Source of the DNA: Photobacterium piscicola
Lineage (GTDB): Bacteria; Pseudomonadota; Gammaproteobacteria; Enterobacterales; Vibrionaceae
Direction of reading: 5' to 3'
DNA: 64,000 nt
Assembly: GCF_900166965.1 (NCBI RefSeq)
Contig: NZ_FUZI01000003.1
Location: 248,001 to 312,000, forward strand
The notes below the pieces were generated by a model. That model was not told the origin of the DNA, searched no databases, and was given only the letters and a program-made list of their open reading frames with translations. Each line of letters begins with the position of its first letter. Position 1 is the first letter of the stretch. This document shows, piece after piece, positions 45,496 to 54,649 of this stretch. Position numbers and translations under genes: made by a program.

Positions 45496-45930
45496 TTAAA
45501 TACTTTGACAATTTTTTTCCAAATAATCATTCAAATTCATTTTCATAAACTGGTTATATGTTTCATTTGTTACGTCAGAAATTAATAGTTCTTTTGAAAT
45601 TGAGGTTTTGGATAATATAGGGAATTTAGTTAGAAGAGGCTGGGATATTTCACCATATATTGGTAACTCAACTTCATCAAATTGATCTGCAGTTATATCA
45701 AATATAAAACCATCGACCTCAAGCCAATAGTGACAATAGTTATTAGTATCTTCACCTTTGACATAAATAACCTGTGACGAAGGATATTTCTCTTTCAACA
45801 TCATCCCTAATAAAATTGATGCACCTTGACAACTGTTTTTAGGAAAAGAACGAAATCCTTGCATATCAATTTCATCTTTATAGGTTTCACAAAAAATTCG
45901 AATACATTTTGATAGATTGATCATAAATGC
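45496..45930 (-). CDS. Transglutaminase/cysteine-peptidase-like protein
   Basis: A protein of about 144 residues from the ATG at 45930 (MINLSKCIRIF); the open frame begins at 45966 with a hydrophobic stretch. It has the three elements of a papain-like or transglutaminase-like triad in order: Cys in NSCQGASILLG, His in CHYWLEVDG and Asp in FDITADQFDE. No named family is recognised. Such small hydrolases appear both in host metabolism and in defence islands. It stands alone on the minus strand. Confidence 0.45.
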   Translation of the reverse strand, partial: AFMINLSKCIRIFCETYKDEIDMQGFRSFPKNSCQGASILLGMMLKEKYPSSQVIYVKGEDTNNYCHYWLEVDGFIFDITADQFDEVELPIYGEISQPLLTKFPILSKTSISKELLISDVTNETYNQFMKMNLNDYLEKNCQSI

Positions 45931-46137
45931 CCCAAAGAAATAACAACAAATAGAAAAATAAAACATCCATCTTTTAGTGAAAATAAAAAATTGATTTCAT
46001 TTTTATTAAGAATATTTAATTATACCTGAACAAATGCTAAATCACGTAACTCTATATGAATGAGTATTTTTTTTAAAATGATAATAGGTATTCTGTGTTA
46101 ACGCCAAACCAACCATTAGAATAAAAAATCAATCCAC

Positions 46138-46796
46138 CTACTTCAAATAACTATCTAGCTTCTCAGCATACAGCTCATACCCTTCTAACTGGTCTTTCAA
46201 CCAATCATGTTTGTTATAAACCGCTAATACCCCACCTAGCTCATGACCAAGCATCTTCTCAACTACATGTGGCATTACACCGAGTTCTGATGCACCGGTG
46301 GATAGCGAACGTCTAAAATCATGAGTACGCCAATCTTCAATGGGTAAACCATCTCTAATTCTGCGGATATAACGGTTAGCTGCTGAAATAGCAATCGGCT
46401 TATCAAGATCGCCACCAGGGAAAAGCACATCATCATAAGTTGCCATTACTCGCTCTAATATCGCTTTTGCTTTAGTTGGGATTGGGCGTCTTATTGGCGT
46501 ATTGGTTTTACTTAGTTCTTTCGGTACCGTCCATATACCCGCTTCCATATCAAAGTGGCTACGACGCGAAAGCCGCAACTCTGAAAGACGATTGCCCCAC
46601 AACATAGTTAGTTGATGCAACGCTTTATTGGATGAGCTGGCGCGACTGCGTTCGATGGCCAACCAAATCATGCTGAGTTCTGAAAACGTTGGCACTCGAG
46701 TACCGACTTCAGGTGCTTTACCTACGTGTTGTCGTTTAATACGGTCTAAGTCGATTTTTTCAATAATGAACTTGCTCTTACAGCAATAACGATACC
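46138..46796 (-). pseudogene. Tyrosine recombinase (phage integrase), 5'-truncated
   Basis: The minus-strand frame encodes the catalytic domain of a tyrosine integrase: GNRLSELRLSRR with the first arginine, TNTPIRRPIPT, HDFRRSLSTGASELG with the HxxR pair, LGHELGG with the second histidine and the tyrosine in AVYNKHDW. The first in-frame ATG-like codon is at 46695, but the frame stays open to about 46796 (CCKSKFIIEKIDLDRIK), where two stops occur. The arm-binding and core-binding domains are missing, so it is probably inactive. It marks the right end of the island. Confidence 0.75.
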
Positions 46797-46827
46797 ACTA
46801 CTAATAACCTCTACAACACGAGGATAG

Positions 46828-46876
46828 TAGATTCCCTATCGCCCTCGCGGGCATTCACTGTAGATAATGACGAGGG
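46828..46876. repeat. Dispersed hairpin repeat, copy outside the MITEs
   Basis: TAGATTCCC, then a CCCTCGCGGGC palindrome, ATTCACTGTAGATAATGAC and GAGGG. The same core (TAGATTC to ATGACGA) lies inside both MITE-like elements (35965-36015 and 38710-38754). The stem bases differ between copies but still pair. It sits in the 235-bp gap between the integrase remnant and sbcB. Confidence 0.65.
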
Positions 46877-47030
46877 GGACGCTTTATTTTCCCTAAAAAC
46901 TTGCCTCTGTTAGGTTAGTTACGGGATACTTAGCTTTATAACGTATTGCTTTAAGAAAATATTAAGTTGATATGCAGCGTGTCATGGATTGCGGTAACTT
47001 AATATTGAGCCAACGGCTTTTGGGAAAACT

Positions 47031-48452
47031 ATGAAAAAAACCAACGAACCAAGCTTATACTGGATTGATTACGAAACCTTTGGTGCCAGTCCAGCGAATG
47101 ATCGCCCTTGCCAGTTTGCAGGGGTGCGTACCGATATGGAAATGAACATCATCGGTGAGCCTTTGGTGATCTATTGTAAGCCACCAGCCGATTACCTACC
47201 TTCACCTGAAGCATGTTTGATTACGGGGATTACGCCACAAGAAGCAATGGAGAAAGGCTTATCAGAGCCTGAGTTTATTGCGCAAATTCATACAGAGTTA
47301 TCAAAGCCAAATACCTGTGTTATTGGTTATAACAATGTTCGCTTTGATGATGAAGTTACCCGTTATACGTTATACCGTAACTTTTATGACCCTTATGGCT
47401 GGGCGTGGCAAAACGGTAACTCTCGTTGGGATTTACTCGATATCATGCGTACTTGTTATGCATTGCGTCCTGATGGCATTAACTGGCCAACAGATGATGA
47501 AGGTCGTCCGAGCTTTAAGCTTGAGAAGCTCTCTATCGCCAATGGCATTGAACACGCGAATGCCCATGATGCTATGGCTGATGTATACGCCACGATTGAA
47601 CTGGCGAAGATTTTAAAGCAAAACCAACCTAAGCTGTTTGATTACCTGTTTGAGTTGCGTCATAAGCGTAAATTACAAGATCTGATTGATATTGTAGATC
47701 TCACCCCGATTGTGCATGTATCGGGTATGTTTGGCACTGAATGTGGCAATACCAGTTGGATCGTGCCGATGGCGTGGCATCCCGATAATAAAAATGCGGT
47801 GATCTGCGTTAATTTAGCCCAAGATCCGACCCCATTAATTGAACTTGATGCTGATCAACTGCGTGAGCGTTTATACACTAAGCGTATCGATCTTGGTCCT
47901 GATGAGTTACCCGTCCCGATTAAAGAAGTGCATTTAAACAAGTGTCCTGTGCTTGCCCCTGCCAAAACATTAAAAGCAGAAGATGCAGCGCGACTCGGTA
48001 TTGATCGTGAGTTATGCCTTAAAAATTTGGCGTTATTAAAGCAGCACCCTGAAATACGGGCTAAATTGCTGGAAATGTTCAGTGTTAAACGTGAATACGC
48101 CAATAGTGATAACGTTGATACCATGCTTTACGATGGTTTCTTCTCAACCGCTGATCGTTCTACGATGGATATTATTCGTGAAACTGAGGTTGATTCGCTG
48201 GCTACATTGGAAATCAATGTTGAAGATGAGCGTATTAAACCGCTGTTGTTCCGCTATCGTGCGCGAAATTACCCATTAACACTCACCTATCAAGAACAAC
48301 AGCGTTGGAAGCATCATTGCCAAGATTTCTTTGAAGAGAACATGACCAAATACATGGAGAACTTTGAAGCAGCGGCGCTCGATTGTCAGTCAAATGAGCA
48401 CAAAATGAAGATCATGAAATCACTATATGACTATATTAGTAAATTGATGTAA
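47031..48452 (+). CDS. sbcB: Exodeoxyribonuclease I
   Basis: SbcB is a processive 3'-5' single-strand DNA exonuclease used in recombination and mismatch repair. The 473-residue protein has the DEDDh active site: YWIDYETFG with the first acid pair, GYNNVRFDDEV, and HANAHDAMADVYATI with the general-base histidine and aspartate. The SH3-like and C-terminal helical domains follow (to IMKSLYDYIS). The length matches E. coli ExoI (475). A terminator follows. Confidence 0.96.
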   Translation: MKKTNEPSLYWIDYETFGASPANDRPCQFAGVRTDMEMNIIGEPLVIYCKPPADYLPSPEACLITGITPQEAMEKGLSEPEFIAQIHTELSKPNTCVIGYNNVRFDDEVTRYTLYRNFYDPYGWAWQNGNSRWDLLDIMRTCYALRPDGINWPTDDEGRPSFKLEKLSIANGIEHANAHDAMADVYATIELAKILKQNQPKLFDYLFELRHKRKLQDLIDIVDLTPIVHVSGMFGTECGNTSWIVPMAWHPDNKNAVICVNLAQDPTPLIELDADQLRERLYTKRIDLGPDELPVPIKEVHLNKCPVLAPAKTLKAEDAARLGIDRELCLKNLALLKQHPEIRAKLLEMFSVKREYANSDNVDTMLYDGFFSTADRSTMDIIRETEVDSLATLEINVEDERIKPLLFRYRARNYPLTLTYQEQQRWKHHCQDFFEENMTKYMENFEAAALDCQSNEHKMKIMKSLYDYISKLM

Positions 48453-48481
48453 TTCATAATGTTACATATTTAAAAATACAA

Positions 48482-48519
48482 TAAGCTCATCACAGGAATC
48501 TTGTGATGGGCTTTTTTAT
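48482..48519 (+). terminator. Rho-independent terminator after sbcB
   Basis: The arms AAGCTCATCACA and TGTGATGGGCTT are followed by TTTTATT. Confidence 0.85.
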
Positions 48520-48617
48520 TATTAATGAGATCTGTTATTTGATGATTATCGTAATTCCGTCAACACTTAATGCTATCGAGTGAGGTTGTGTTCGAAGGGC
48601 TTACAAGTAGGTGGATA

Positions 48618-49142
48618 ATGACAACGAAAACGGCAATAAAATGCTATCGCTTTGAAGGTATTGATTTTATTCCTGAAGATAGGCTACTTCGATGGCATGA
48701 TAATCAACAAACTTTGTTAACTAATGACGAATCCCGTTTTTTAGCCTCTCTTTGCCATCTTGCGGGAGAAGTTGTCAGTATTGAGTCGGTCTATCGTTAT
48801 ACCTTCACCTACCCCAATGCATACGAAGATAGCGGAGATCATCATTATGATCTCAATATTCTATTATTATCACTGTCTAAAAAATTACTTCGCAATGGCA
48901 AAATGGCGATACCTATCTATATTATCCCTAGTTATGGCTTTCGCGTGTCATTACCCAATACCGCAGCAGTGCGTAATGAAACACCTGCATTAAAAAAAGC
49001 ACCGTCATGGTCAAACATCGCAAAAAAGCACACCAGAAAACCGTTCCCTTTGGGAATAAAGACTAATTACGCAACTATTTGCACCTTAATAATCATTACA
49101 TTTACACTACTGCTTGGTGGGTACATTTTGACAATCCAGTAA
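48618..49142 (+). CDS. ToxR/CadC-like membrane-anchored transcriptional regulator
   Basis: A 174-residue protein with an N-terminal OmpR-type winged helix (CYRFEGIDFIPEDRLLRW through LNILLLSLSKKLLRNG and IPSYGFRVSL), a linker rich in Pro/Lys, and one membrane helix at the very C-terminus (ATICTLIIITFTLLLGGYIL). This is the ToxR/CadC/TcpP layout, but almost no periplasmic sensing domain is present. The start at 48618 follows AGGTGG. It lies just before lrgAB, which it may control. Confidence 0.72.
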   Translation: MTTKTAIKCYRFEGIDFIPEDRLLRWHDNQQTLLTNDESRFLASLCHLAGEVVSIESVYRYTFTYPNAYEDSGDHHYDLNILLLSLSKKLLRNGKMAIPIYIIPSYGFRVSLPNTAAVRNETPALKKAPSWSNIAKKHTRKPFPLGIKTNYATICTLIIITFTLLLGGYILTIQ

Positions 49143-49260
49143 CATTAATGCTTGTTTTATCAACAGAAACCAATATAGTTCATTAACCGCCATTAATTAG
49201 TGTGACAATTATCATGTTTATTTGTATGATGATTGGAAATATTTAAGAGTCATACCATCC

Positions 49261-49605
49261 ATGAATTATATACGCTCATTTGCTATCGTCATGATCTGTT
49301 TCTTTTTAGGACAAGGCATTCAGCACTGGTCTGGATTACCGGTTCCTGGCAGTATCATCGGCTTATTTATTCTTTTTATTGCTCTTGTCACTGGCATTTG
49401 TCGTGCAGAGTGGGTTGAAAGTACCTGTAATTTATTAATTAAACACATGGCATTGTTATTTGTACCTGTTGGTGTTGGTTTAATGAATTATTTAGGTGTC
49501 ATTGAAAATAACGCAGCGATCATTTTTGCAAGTACCCTTGGCAGCACCGTTATTGTGTTAATTGTTATTGGCCTAGCGGTACACCATAAGGAGAAACAGT
49601 CATGA
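49261..49605 (+). CDS. lrgA: CidA/LrgA family holin-like membrane protein
   Basis: A 114-residue protein with four hydrophobic helices, of the LrgA/CidA family (holin-like; in staphylococci it affects murein hydrolase export, and in other bacteria it helps export pyruvate or glycolate together with LrgB). Typical segments are IQHWSGLPVPGSIIGLFILF and LLIKHMALLFVPVGVGLMNY. The start at 49261 aligns with family N-termini; the frame is open from 49222. The stop overlaps the lrgB start by 4 bp. Confidence 0.85.
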   Translation: MNYIRSFAIVMICFFLGQGIQHWSGLPVPGSIIGLFILFIALVTGICRAEWVESTCNLLIKHMALLFVPVGVGLMNYLGVIENNAAIIFASTLGSTVIVLIVIGLAVHHKEKQS

Positions 49606-50288
49606 TTTGGTTAGTGGCAACCTTAGTCTGCTTTTATGTTGCACGTTATTTAGCAATGAAAATTAAAAATCCTTTTTTCAACCCTCTTTTAATCACGCTT
49701 ATTGTTATGATTTTGGCCTTAAAATGGTTGGAAGTGCCTTATCAGACCTATTTTGCACAAAATGAAGTGATTAACTATTTATTAGGTCCTGCGGTTGTTG
49801 CATTAGCTTTCCCGCTATATCAACAAATTGGGCTTATTCGCAGTAAGTGGAAAACCATTTTAACCTCTTGTTTTGTCGGTAGCGTGTTATCAATGACCTT
49901 TGGTACTGCGATTGCTTTTTCAATGGGTGCGGATGCTCAACTTGCAGCAAGTATTTTACCTAAATCTATCACTACCCCTCTTGCAATGGCGGCTTCTCAG
50001 CAAATTGGAGGGATTCCTGCGATTACCTCTGCAATGGTGATTATTGTGGGGTTATTTGGTGCGGTATTAGGTTATCCGATCATGAAATTATTCCGCGTGA
50101 AACATCCACTAGCAAAAGGCTTGTCAATTGGTACGGTGTCACATGCATTAGGTACAGCAAAAGCCGTAGAAGAAAACTATCAAGAAGGTGCATTTAGTTC
50201 TTTAGCTTTGGTTATTTGCGGCATTATGACCACCTTATTAGCCCCACTGATGTTTCCTCTACTATTACGTATTTTTGGACATGCTTGA
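49602..50288 (+). CDS. lrgB: LrgB family membrane protein
   Basis: A 228-residue polytopic membrane protein of the LrgB/CidB (YohK) family, the partner of LrgA. Family segments include YLLGPAVVALAFPLY, LPKSITTPLAMAASQQIGGIPAITSAMVI and SHALGTAKAVEE. It starts within the last codons of lrgA (ATGA overlap), so the two are co-translated. The likely role is transport of a small organic acid or control of autolysis; which one applies here is not visible. Confidence 0.88.
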   Translation: MIWLVATLVCFYVARYLAMKIKNPFFNPLLITLIVMILALKWLEVPYQTYFAQNEVINYLLGPAVVALAFPLYQQIGLIRSKWKTILTSCFVGSVLSMTFGTAIAFSMGADAQLAASILPKSITTPLAMAASQQIGGIPAITSAMVIIVGLFGAVLGYPIMKLFRVKHPLAKGLSIGTVSHALGTAKAVEENYQEGAFSSLALVICGIMTTLLAPLMFPLLLRIFGHA

Positions 50289-50427
50289 TCAGCAATAGCA
50301 CAGTTGAGCACAAAGCATACAAAACGGTCAATTTTTACTAAGTCATTGAAATATTGTATGCTTTGTTACAGAAACAAGTGTGACGCCACTCTCAGTAATG
50401 TAATAGGTGTAATGGCAAAACCAACAG

Positions 50428-50443
50428 TGTGATCAAGATCACT
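50428..50443. promoter_or_regulatory. CRP site upstream of cdd
   Basis: TGTGATCAAGATCACT matches the CRP consensus TGTGA-N6-TCACA with one mismatch. A partial second site TGTGATTCACA lies at 50454-50464. Enteric cdd is controlled by CRP and CytR through tandem CRP sites. Confidence 0.7.
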
Positions 50444-50503
50444 TCTAACTCATTGTGATTCACATAGAATGTTTTGCCATAAACAATGAAGGAGTAACAC
50501 CCA

Positions 50504-51391
50504 ATGTACGCACGTGTTATAAAAGCATTAAGCTTATTACCTGCTGAATTGGCGTCAGCTTTAAAGCCTATTATCGAAGATTCAAATTTCGACTCAACGA
50601 TCAGTCCTGAGCAATTCGAATGTTTATTATCAACAACGCACATGACTGATACTGAACTTCGCTTGGCCCTCCTTCCTCTTGCTGCTTCCTATGCTGTAGT
50701 CCCTATTTCTAATTTCTATGTTGGTGCAATTGTACGTGGCACATCTGGCCGCTTATATTTTGGTGCTAATATGGAATTTGAAAACGCAAGCATGGCTTGT
50801 ACTATTCATGCTGAACAATCTGCCATTAGCCATGCATGGATCAAGGGCGAAGTGGGCATTAAAGATGTCACTATTAACTACAGTCCTTGTGGTCACTGTC
50901 GTCAGTTTATGAATGAATTAACATCAGCGAACGACATGATGATTCAACTGCCACAACGCGAACCCATGACACTGCAACAATATTTACCTGATTCATTCGG
51001 CCCGCTAGATTTAGGGGTTAAAGATGGTCTATTAAGTGATTTAAATAATGGTATTTGCATTGAAGAAGGTTCAGAGCTTGCGATCAGTGCGTGTAATGCC
51101 GCTAACCGTTCTCATGCTCCTTACTCAAAGAACTTCAGTGGTGTTGCATTAAAAGCACAAGATGGCCGTATCTTTGAAGGTATGTATGCAGAAAATGCAG
51201 CATTCAACCCAAGTTTACCTCCACTGCAAGTTGCATTAATTAATATGAATATGTCTAACTATTCATTGTCTGAAATTGCAGAAGCGGCACTGGTAGAAAG
51301 TGCAGAAAGTAAAATTAGTCAATTAGCACGTACACAAGCATTATTAGAAGCACTGAATCCTGATATTCAACTAACATATGTTGCTTATTAA
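50504..51391 (+). CDS. cdd: Cytidine deaminase
   Basis: Cdd deaminates cytidine and deoxycytidine to uridine forms in pyrimidine salvage. The 295-residue protein is of the long E. coli type, in which a second, non-catalytic copy of the fold follows the first. The zinc site is intact: TIHAEQSAI with the proton-shuttling glutamate and SPCGHCRQF with two cysteine ligands. The start has GGAG nine bases upstream. A CRP site and a terminator frame it as a single-gene unit. Confidence 0.96.
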   Translation: MYARVIKALSLLPAELASALKPIIEDSNFDSTISPEQFECLLSTTHMTDTELRLALLPLAASYAVVPISNFYVGAIVRGTSGRLYFGANMEFENASMACTIHAEQSAISHAWIKGEVGIKDVTINYSPCGHCRQFMNELTSANDMMIQLPQREPMTLQQYLPDSFGPLDLGVKDGLLSDLNNGICIEEGSELAISACNAANRSHAPYSKNFSGVALKAQDGRIFEGMYAENAAFNPSLPPLQVALINMNMSNYSLSEIAEAALVESAESKISQLARTQALLEALNPDIQLTYVAY

Positions 51392-51419
51392 GTCGGCAAT
51401 TGATTTGAATATTCTAAAA

Positions 51420-51446
51420 AGACCGCCTCACTGGCGGTTTTTTATT
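51420..51446 (+). terminator. Rho-independent terminator after cdd
   Basis: An ACCGCC/GGCGGT stem with loop TCACT is followed by TTTTTATT. Confidence 0.85.
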
Positions 51447-51517
51447 ATCTAAACTTGATCAATGTTGGCTATCAAACATCAAAAGCGTATTATCTCGCCA
51501 CCTATTATTAGAAGCCA

Positions 51518-52399
51518 ATGACAATGTCTCAAACACACAATCCTTTGAAAGGAGCAGCATGGATGCTCACGGCTGGGCTCGCGTTTGCTATCGTAAACAG
51601 CTTAGCTCAATACCTTAGTATCAAAATGCATGTTCCTTCCACGTCTGTTGCGTTGATCCAATACTTTATTGCATTAATCGCTATGTTTCCTTGGCTACGT
51701 ACATTAGGTATTCGTCAATCGCTTAAAACCAACCACTTTTGGTTACACTGCTTACGGGTGTTTTTTGCGGTTATCGGTATCCAGTTATGGCTATGGGCAT
51801 TAGCCTACCCTGTCCCTATTTGGCAAGGTATTGCGCTACTAATGATTTCCCCACTATTTGCAACAATCGGTTCAGGGCTCATTCTAAAAGAAACTGTCGG
51901 TAAAGCGCGTTGGTTGGCAACATTAGGCGGTTTTGTTGGTGCCATGATTATTCTTGAGCCATGGTCTGAAGATTTTAACATCGCGACATTATTGCCTGTA
52001 GGTGCGGCTTTTTTCTGGGCGGCTTATTCATTGATGGTGAAGAAGCAATCTAGCCATGAATCACCAACCACGATTGTGATGTACCTGCTCATTCTAATGA
52101 CACCGTTCAATCTTATTTTAGCTGCGCCTGACTTTACGATGCCAACAGTGAGTTTTAGCTGGTGGTTATTAATTATTGCGGGCTTATTAACAGGCTTAGC
52201 GCAATGGGCAATCGCTAAAGCCTATGCCGTAGCTGATGCTTCTTTTGTACAACCTTTTGATCACGCAAAATTACCTTTAAACGTATTAGGTGGATGGTTA
52301 GTCTTTGGTTGGACACCACCAGGGCGATTATGGCTTGGCGCTGGAATTATTATTCTTTCAGTTGCTTTTATTACCCATTGGGAAAATCGCAAAAAATAA
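51518..52399 (+). CDS. EamA/DMT-superfamily transporter
   Basis: A 293-residue inner-membrane protein with ten hydrophobic segments arranged as two EamA repeats, typical of drug/metabolite exporters of the RhaT/SAM-permease type. Recognisable elements include the first-helix MLTAGLAFAIVNSLAQYLS and a charged turn ILKETVGKARWLATLGGFVGA at the end of the first repeat. Substrate unknown. Frame also opens with ATG two codons later (MSQTHNP). It has its own terminator. Confidence 0.83.
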   Translation: MTMSQTHNPLKGAAWMLTAGLAFAIVNSLAQYLSIKMHVPSTSVALIQYFIALIAMFPWLRTLGIRQSLKTNHFWLHCLRVFFAVIGIQLWLWALAYPVPIWQGIALLMISPLFATIGSGLILKETVGKARWLATLGGFVGAMIILEPWSEDFNIATLLPVGAAFFWAAYSLMVKKQSSHESPTTIVMYLLILMTPFNLILAAPDFTMPTVSFSWWLLIIAGLLTGLAQWAIAKAYAVADASFVQPFDHAKLPLNVLGGWLVFGWTPPGRLWLGAGIIILSVAFITHWENRKK

Positions 52400-52405
52400 T
52401 CATTT

Positions 52406-52434
52406 AAACCGCTTATGATAAGCGGTTTTTTTTC
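52406..52434 (+). terminator. Rho-independent terminator after EamA gene
   Basis: AAACCGCTTAT/ATAAGCGGTTT is followed by TTTTT. Confidence 0.85.
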
Positions 52435-52479
52435 GCTTTCCGTTCTTCAATTATGAGATTCCTATCAAACACCCACTAA

Positions 52480-52495
52480 AAGCAAACGATTGCGC
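52480..52495. promoter_or_regulatory. PurR operator upstream of purT
   Basis: AAGCAAACGATTGCGC matches the PurR consensus ACGCAAACGTTTGCGT at 13 of 16 positions. It lies 66 bp before the purT start. Confidence 0.65.
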
Positions 52496-52561
52496 AAACA
52501 TCAAAATAAGGTATGATTAACGGCAGATTTCACCTTTAATGACAAATCGTAAGGAATTTCA

Positions 52562-53737
52562 ATGTTTGGTACAGCTACTTGTTCTGATGCAACCCGTGTA
52601 TTACTGCTTGGCTCTGGTGAGTTAGGCAAAGAAGTTGCTATTGAGTGTCAACGTCTTGGTCTTGAAGTGATTGCTGTTGATCGTTATGAGAATGCACCAG
52701 CAATGCAAGTAGCCCACCGTAGCCATGTGATTGATATGTTAGATGGTGATGCACTTAAAGGTATTATTGCCCTTGAAAAGCCCCATTTTGTTGTGCCTGA
52801 AATTGAAGCAATTGCGACAGATACTTTAGTTGAACTTGAAAGCCAAGGTGTCAATGTCGTACCCACCGCTAACGCGACTAAACTGACCATGAATCGTGAA
52901 GGTATTCGTCGTCTTGCCGCTGAAACCTTAGCCATTCCAACCTCGCCTTATGAATTTTCTGATCAATATGCCGATTTTGAAGCCTCAGTGCATCGTATTG
53001 GCATGCCGTGTGTTGTAAAACCGATCATGAGTTCATCAGGCAAAGGTCAAAGCGTGATTAAAACTGCCGCAGACATTGAATCAGCATGGCAATACGCACA
53101 AGAAGGTGGACGTGCAGGTGCAGGCCGAGTGATTGTTGAAGGCTTTGTCGATTTTGATTATGAAATCACACTTCTCACAGTACGCGCGGTTGATGGAGTG
53201 CATTTCTGTGCGCCAATTGGTCATCGTCAAGAGGATGGCGACTACCGCGAGTCGTGGCAACCACAGCAAATGTCAAAGGCAGCCTTAACAGCGGCTGAGG
53301 ATGTTGCTCAGAAGGTTGTGAATGAATTAGGCGGTTATGGCCTCTTTGGCGTGGAATTGTTCGTTAAAGGCGATACAGTGCTGTTTAGCGAAGTATCCCC
53401 TCGCCCACATGATACTGGAATGGTAACCCTGATCTCTCAAGAGTTATCTGAATTTGCATTGCATGTCCGTGCCTTTTTAGGCATGCCAATTACCACGATT
53501 ACACAGTATGGGGCATCAGCTTCTGCGGTTATTCTTGCTGAGGGTATTTCTACCAATATTCGATTTGATAATTTAACCGCCGCGTTATCTCGCCCACAAA
53601 CGCAAATAAGACTGTTTGGCAAACCTGAAATCAATGGTCGCCGCCGTCTTGGAGTTGCGCTTACACGCCGTGATAACATTGATACAGCTATCACTGATGC
53701 CATTGCTACAGCAGCAGACGTTAACATCATTCTGTAG
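52562..53737 (+). CDS. purT: Formate-dependent phosphoribosylglycinamide formyltransferase
   Basis: PurT uses formate and ATP to formylate GAR in purine synthesis, replacing folate-dependent PurN. The 391-residue protein is an ATP-grasp enzyme: N-terminal Rossmann-like part ([24 protein letters not shown]), the ATP-grasp region with [18 protein letters not shown] and [19 protein letters not shown], the metal site in [29 protein letters not shown], and a C-terminal domain. AAGGAA precedes the ATG. The PurR box upstream fits its pathway. Confidence 0.96.
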   Translation: MFGTATCSDATRVLLLGSGELGKEVAIECQRLGLEVIAVDRYENAPAMQVAHRSHVIDMLDGDALKGIIALEKPHFVVPEIEAIATDTLVELESQGVNVVPTANATKLTMNREGIRRLAAETLAIPTSPYEFSDQYADFEASVHRIGMPCVVKPIMSSSGKGQSVIKTAADIESAWQYAQEGGRAGAGRVIVEGFVDFDYEITLLTVRAVDGVHFCAPIGHRQEDGDYRESWQPQQMSKAALTAAEDVAQKVVNELGGYGLFGVELFVKGDTVLFSEVSPRPHDTGMVTLISQELSEFALHVRAFLGMPITTITQYGASASAVILAEGISTNIRFDNLTAALSRPQTQIRLFGKPEINGRRRLGVALTRRDNIDTAITDAIATAADVNIIL

Positions 53738-53760
53738 CCTTAGCGGCGCAATTAAAGACA

Positions 53761-53790
53761 ATAAAGGCGTCACATAGACGCCTTTGTTTT
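53761..53790 (+). terminator. Rho-independent terminator after purT
   Basis: AAAGGCGTC/GACGCCTTT hairpin with loop ACATA is followed by GTTTTT. Confidence 0.8.
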
Positions 53791-53814
53791 TCCAACTACG
53801 CTATTACTCGTTTA

Positions 53815-54453
53815 TTAAACGTCAATTAGCCATACTTCTTCAGCAAAACGCTCAACACCACGCTGACGACGAGGATGGGTGGCATCCGCTTCATCACGCT
53901 CTAAGTGGGTTATTTTACAACCACTGAATAACGCTTCTATTTCAGTTCTAGGCACTGAGAATGGAGGTCCATCCATTTGTGGTTGTGGATAATCTAAGGT
54001 TACTAATAAAATACGCCCACCAGGTTTAACCAACTGCAATAAACGCTCAACATAACGTTCACGCATTGATTGTGGCATCGCAACCAATGCCGCACGATCA
54101 TATACCACATCAACCGGTGCAACAGGAACGGTAAAATAGTCCCCTTGGTAGATTGTGATCTCATCAAATGAATACACGTGCTCACAGCCGATCCCGGTGA
54201 CTAATGGCGTGTAAAGATTCTCAGCAAAAAAAGCTTTTACAGCAATATCACTCAGTTCAATCCCAACCACATCGTTATGACGCGCCGCAAGCCAAACTAA
54301 GTCTTCTGATTTGCCACACATTGGTACTAACACGCGATCATCACGTTGAGCATTCACCTGTGACCAGTATTTTATTAATAATGGATTAACGTCGGTTAAG
54401 TGAAAACCAATTCGATCTTCAGCCCAACGGCTATGCCAAAATTCAGCGTCCAT
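53815..54453 (-). CDS. tpm: Thiopurine S-methyltransferase
   Basis: A 212-residue SAM-dependent methyltransferase of the bacterial TPMT family, associated with methylation of tellurite, selenite or thiols. Conserved parts are the N-terminal FWHSRWAEDRIGFHLTDVNPLL, VLVPMCGKSEDLVWLAARHN (SAM motif), GIELSDIAVKAFF, VDVVYDRAALVAMP and the VPRTEIEALF end. The length is as in Pseudomonas TPMT. Its upstream region carries two 9-bp minisatellites, so its promoter is either in the 97 bp before them or beyond them. Confidence 0.92.
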   Translation of the reverse strand: MDAEFWHSRWAEDRIGFHLTDVNPLLIKYWSQVNAQRDDRVLVPMCGKSEDLVWLAARHNDVVGIELSDIAVKAFFAENLYTPLVTGIGCEHVYSFDEITIYQGDYFTVPVAPVDVVYDRAALVAMPQSMRERYVERLLQLVKPGGRILLVTLDYPQPQMDGPPFSVPRTEIEALFSGCKITHLERDEADATHPRRQRGVERFAEEVWLIDV

Positions 54454-54550
54454 GTATTACCTTCTTTCTTTATATATTTTTTATTTGGCATTAGTTGACC
54501 ATAAGTCGCTATTGAGACTCAAGGGTTAAGTGTAGATGAAGTAGGAAAAA

Positions 54551-54640
54551 CAGGAAGTGCAGGAAGTGCAGGAAGTACAGGAAGTGCAGGAAGTGCAGGA
54601 AGTGCAGGAAGTGCAGGAAGTGCAGGAAGTGCAGGAAGTG
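54551..54640. repeat. 9-bp minisatellite A (unit CAGGAAGTG)
   Basis: Ten consecutive copies of CAGGAAGTG (the third ends in GTA), followed by a partial copy. It is 98 bp upstream of the tpm start codon and 10 bp from a second array. All frames are open because the unit has no stop; they read Gln-Glu-Val on the plus strand and Leu-Pro/Phe/His-rich or Thr-Ser-Cys repeats on the minus. Confidence 0.95.
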
Positions 54641-54649
54641 CAGGATAGA

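Noticed and set aside
46138-46695. Functional integrase
   Set aside because: The catalytic domain is present but the arm- and core-binding domains are missing and two stops precede the frame.
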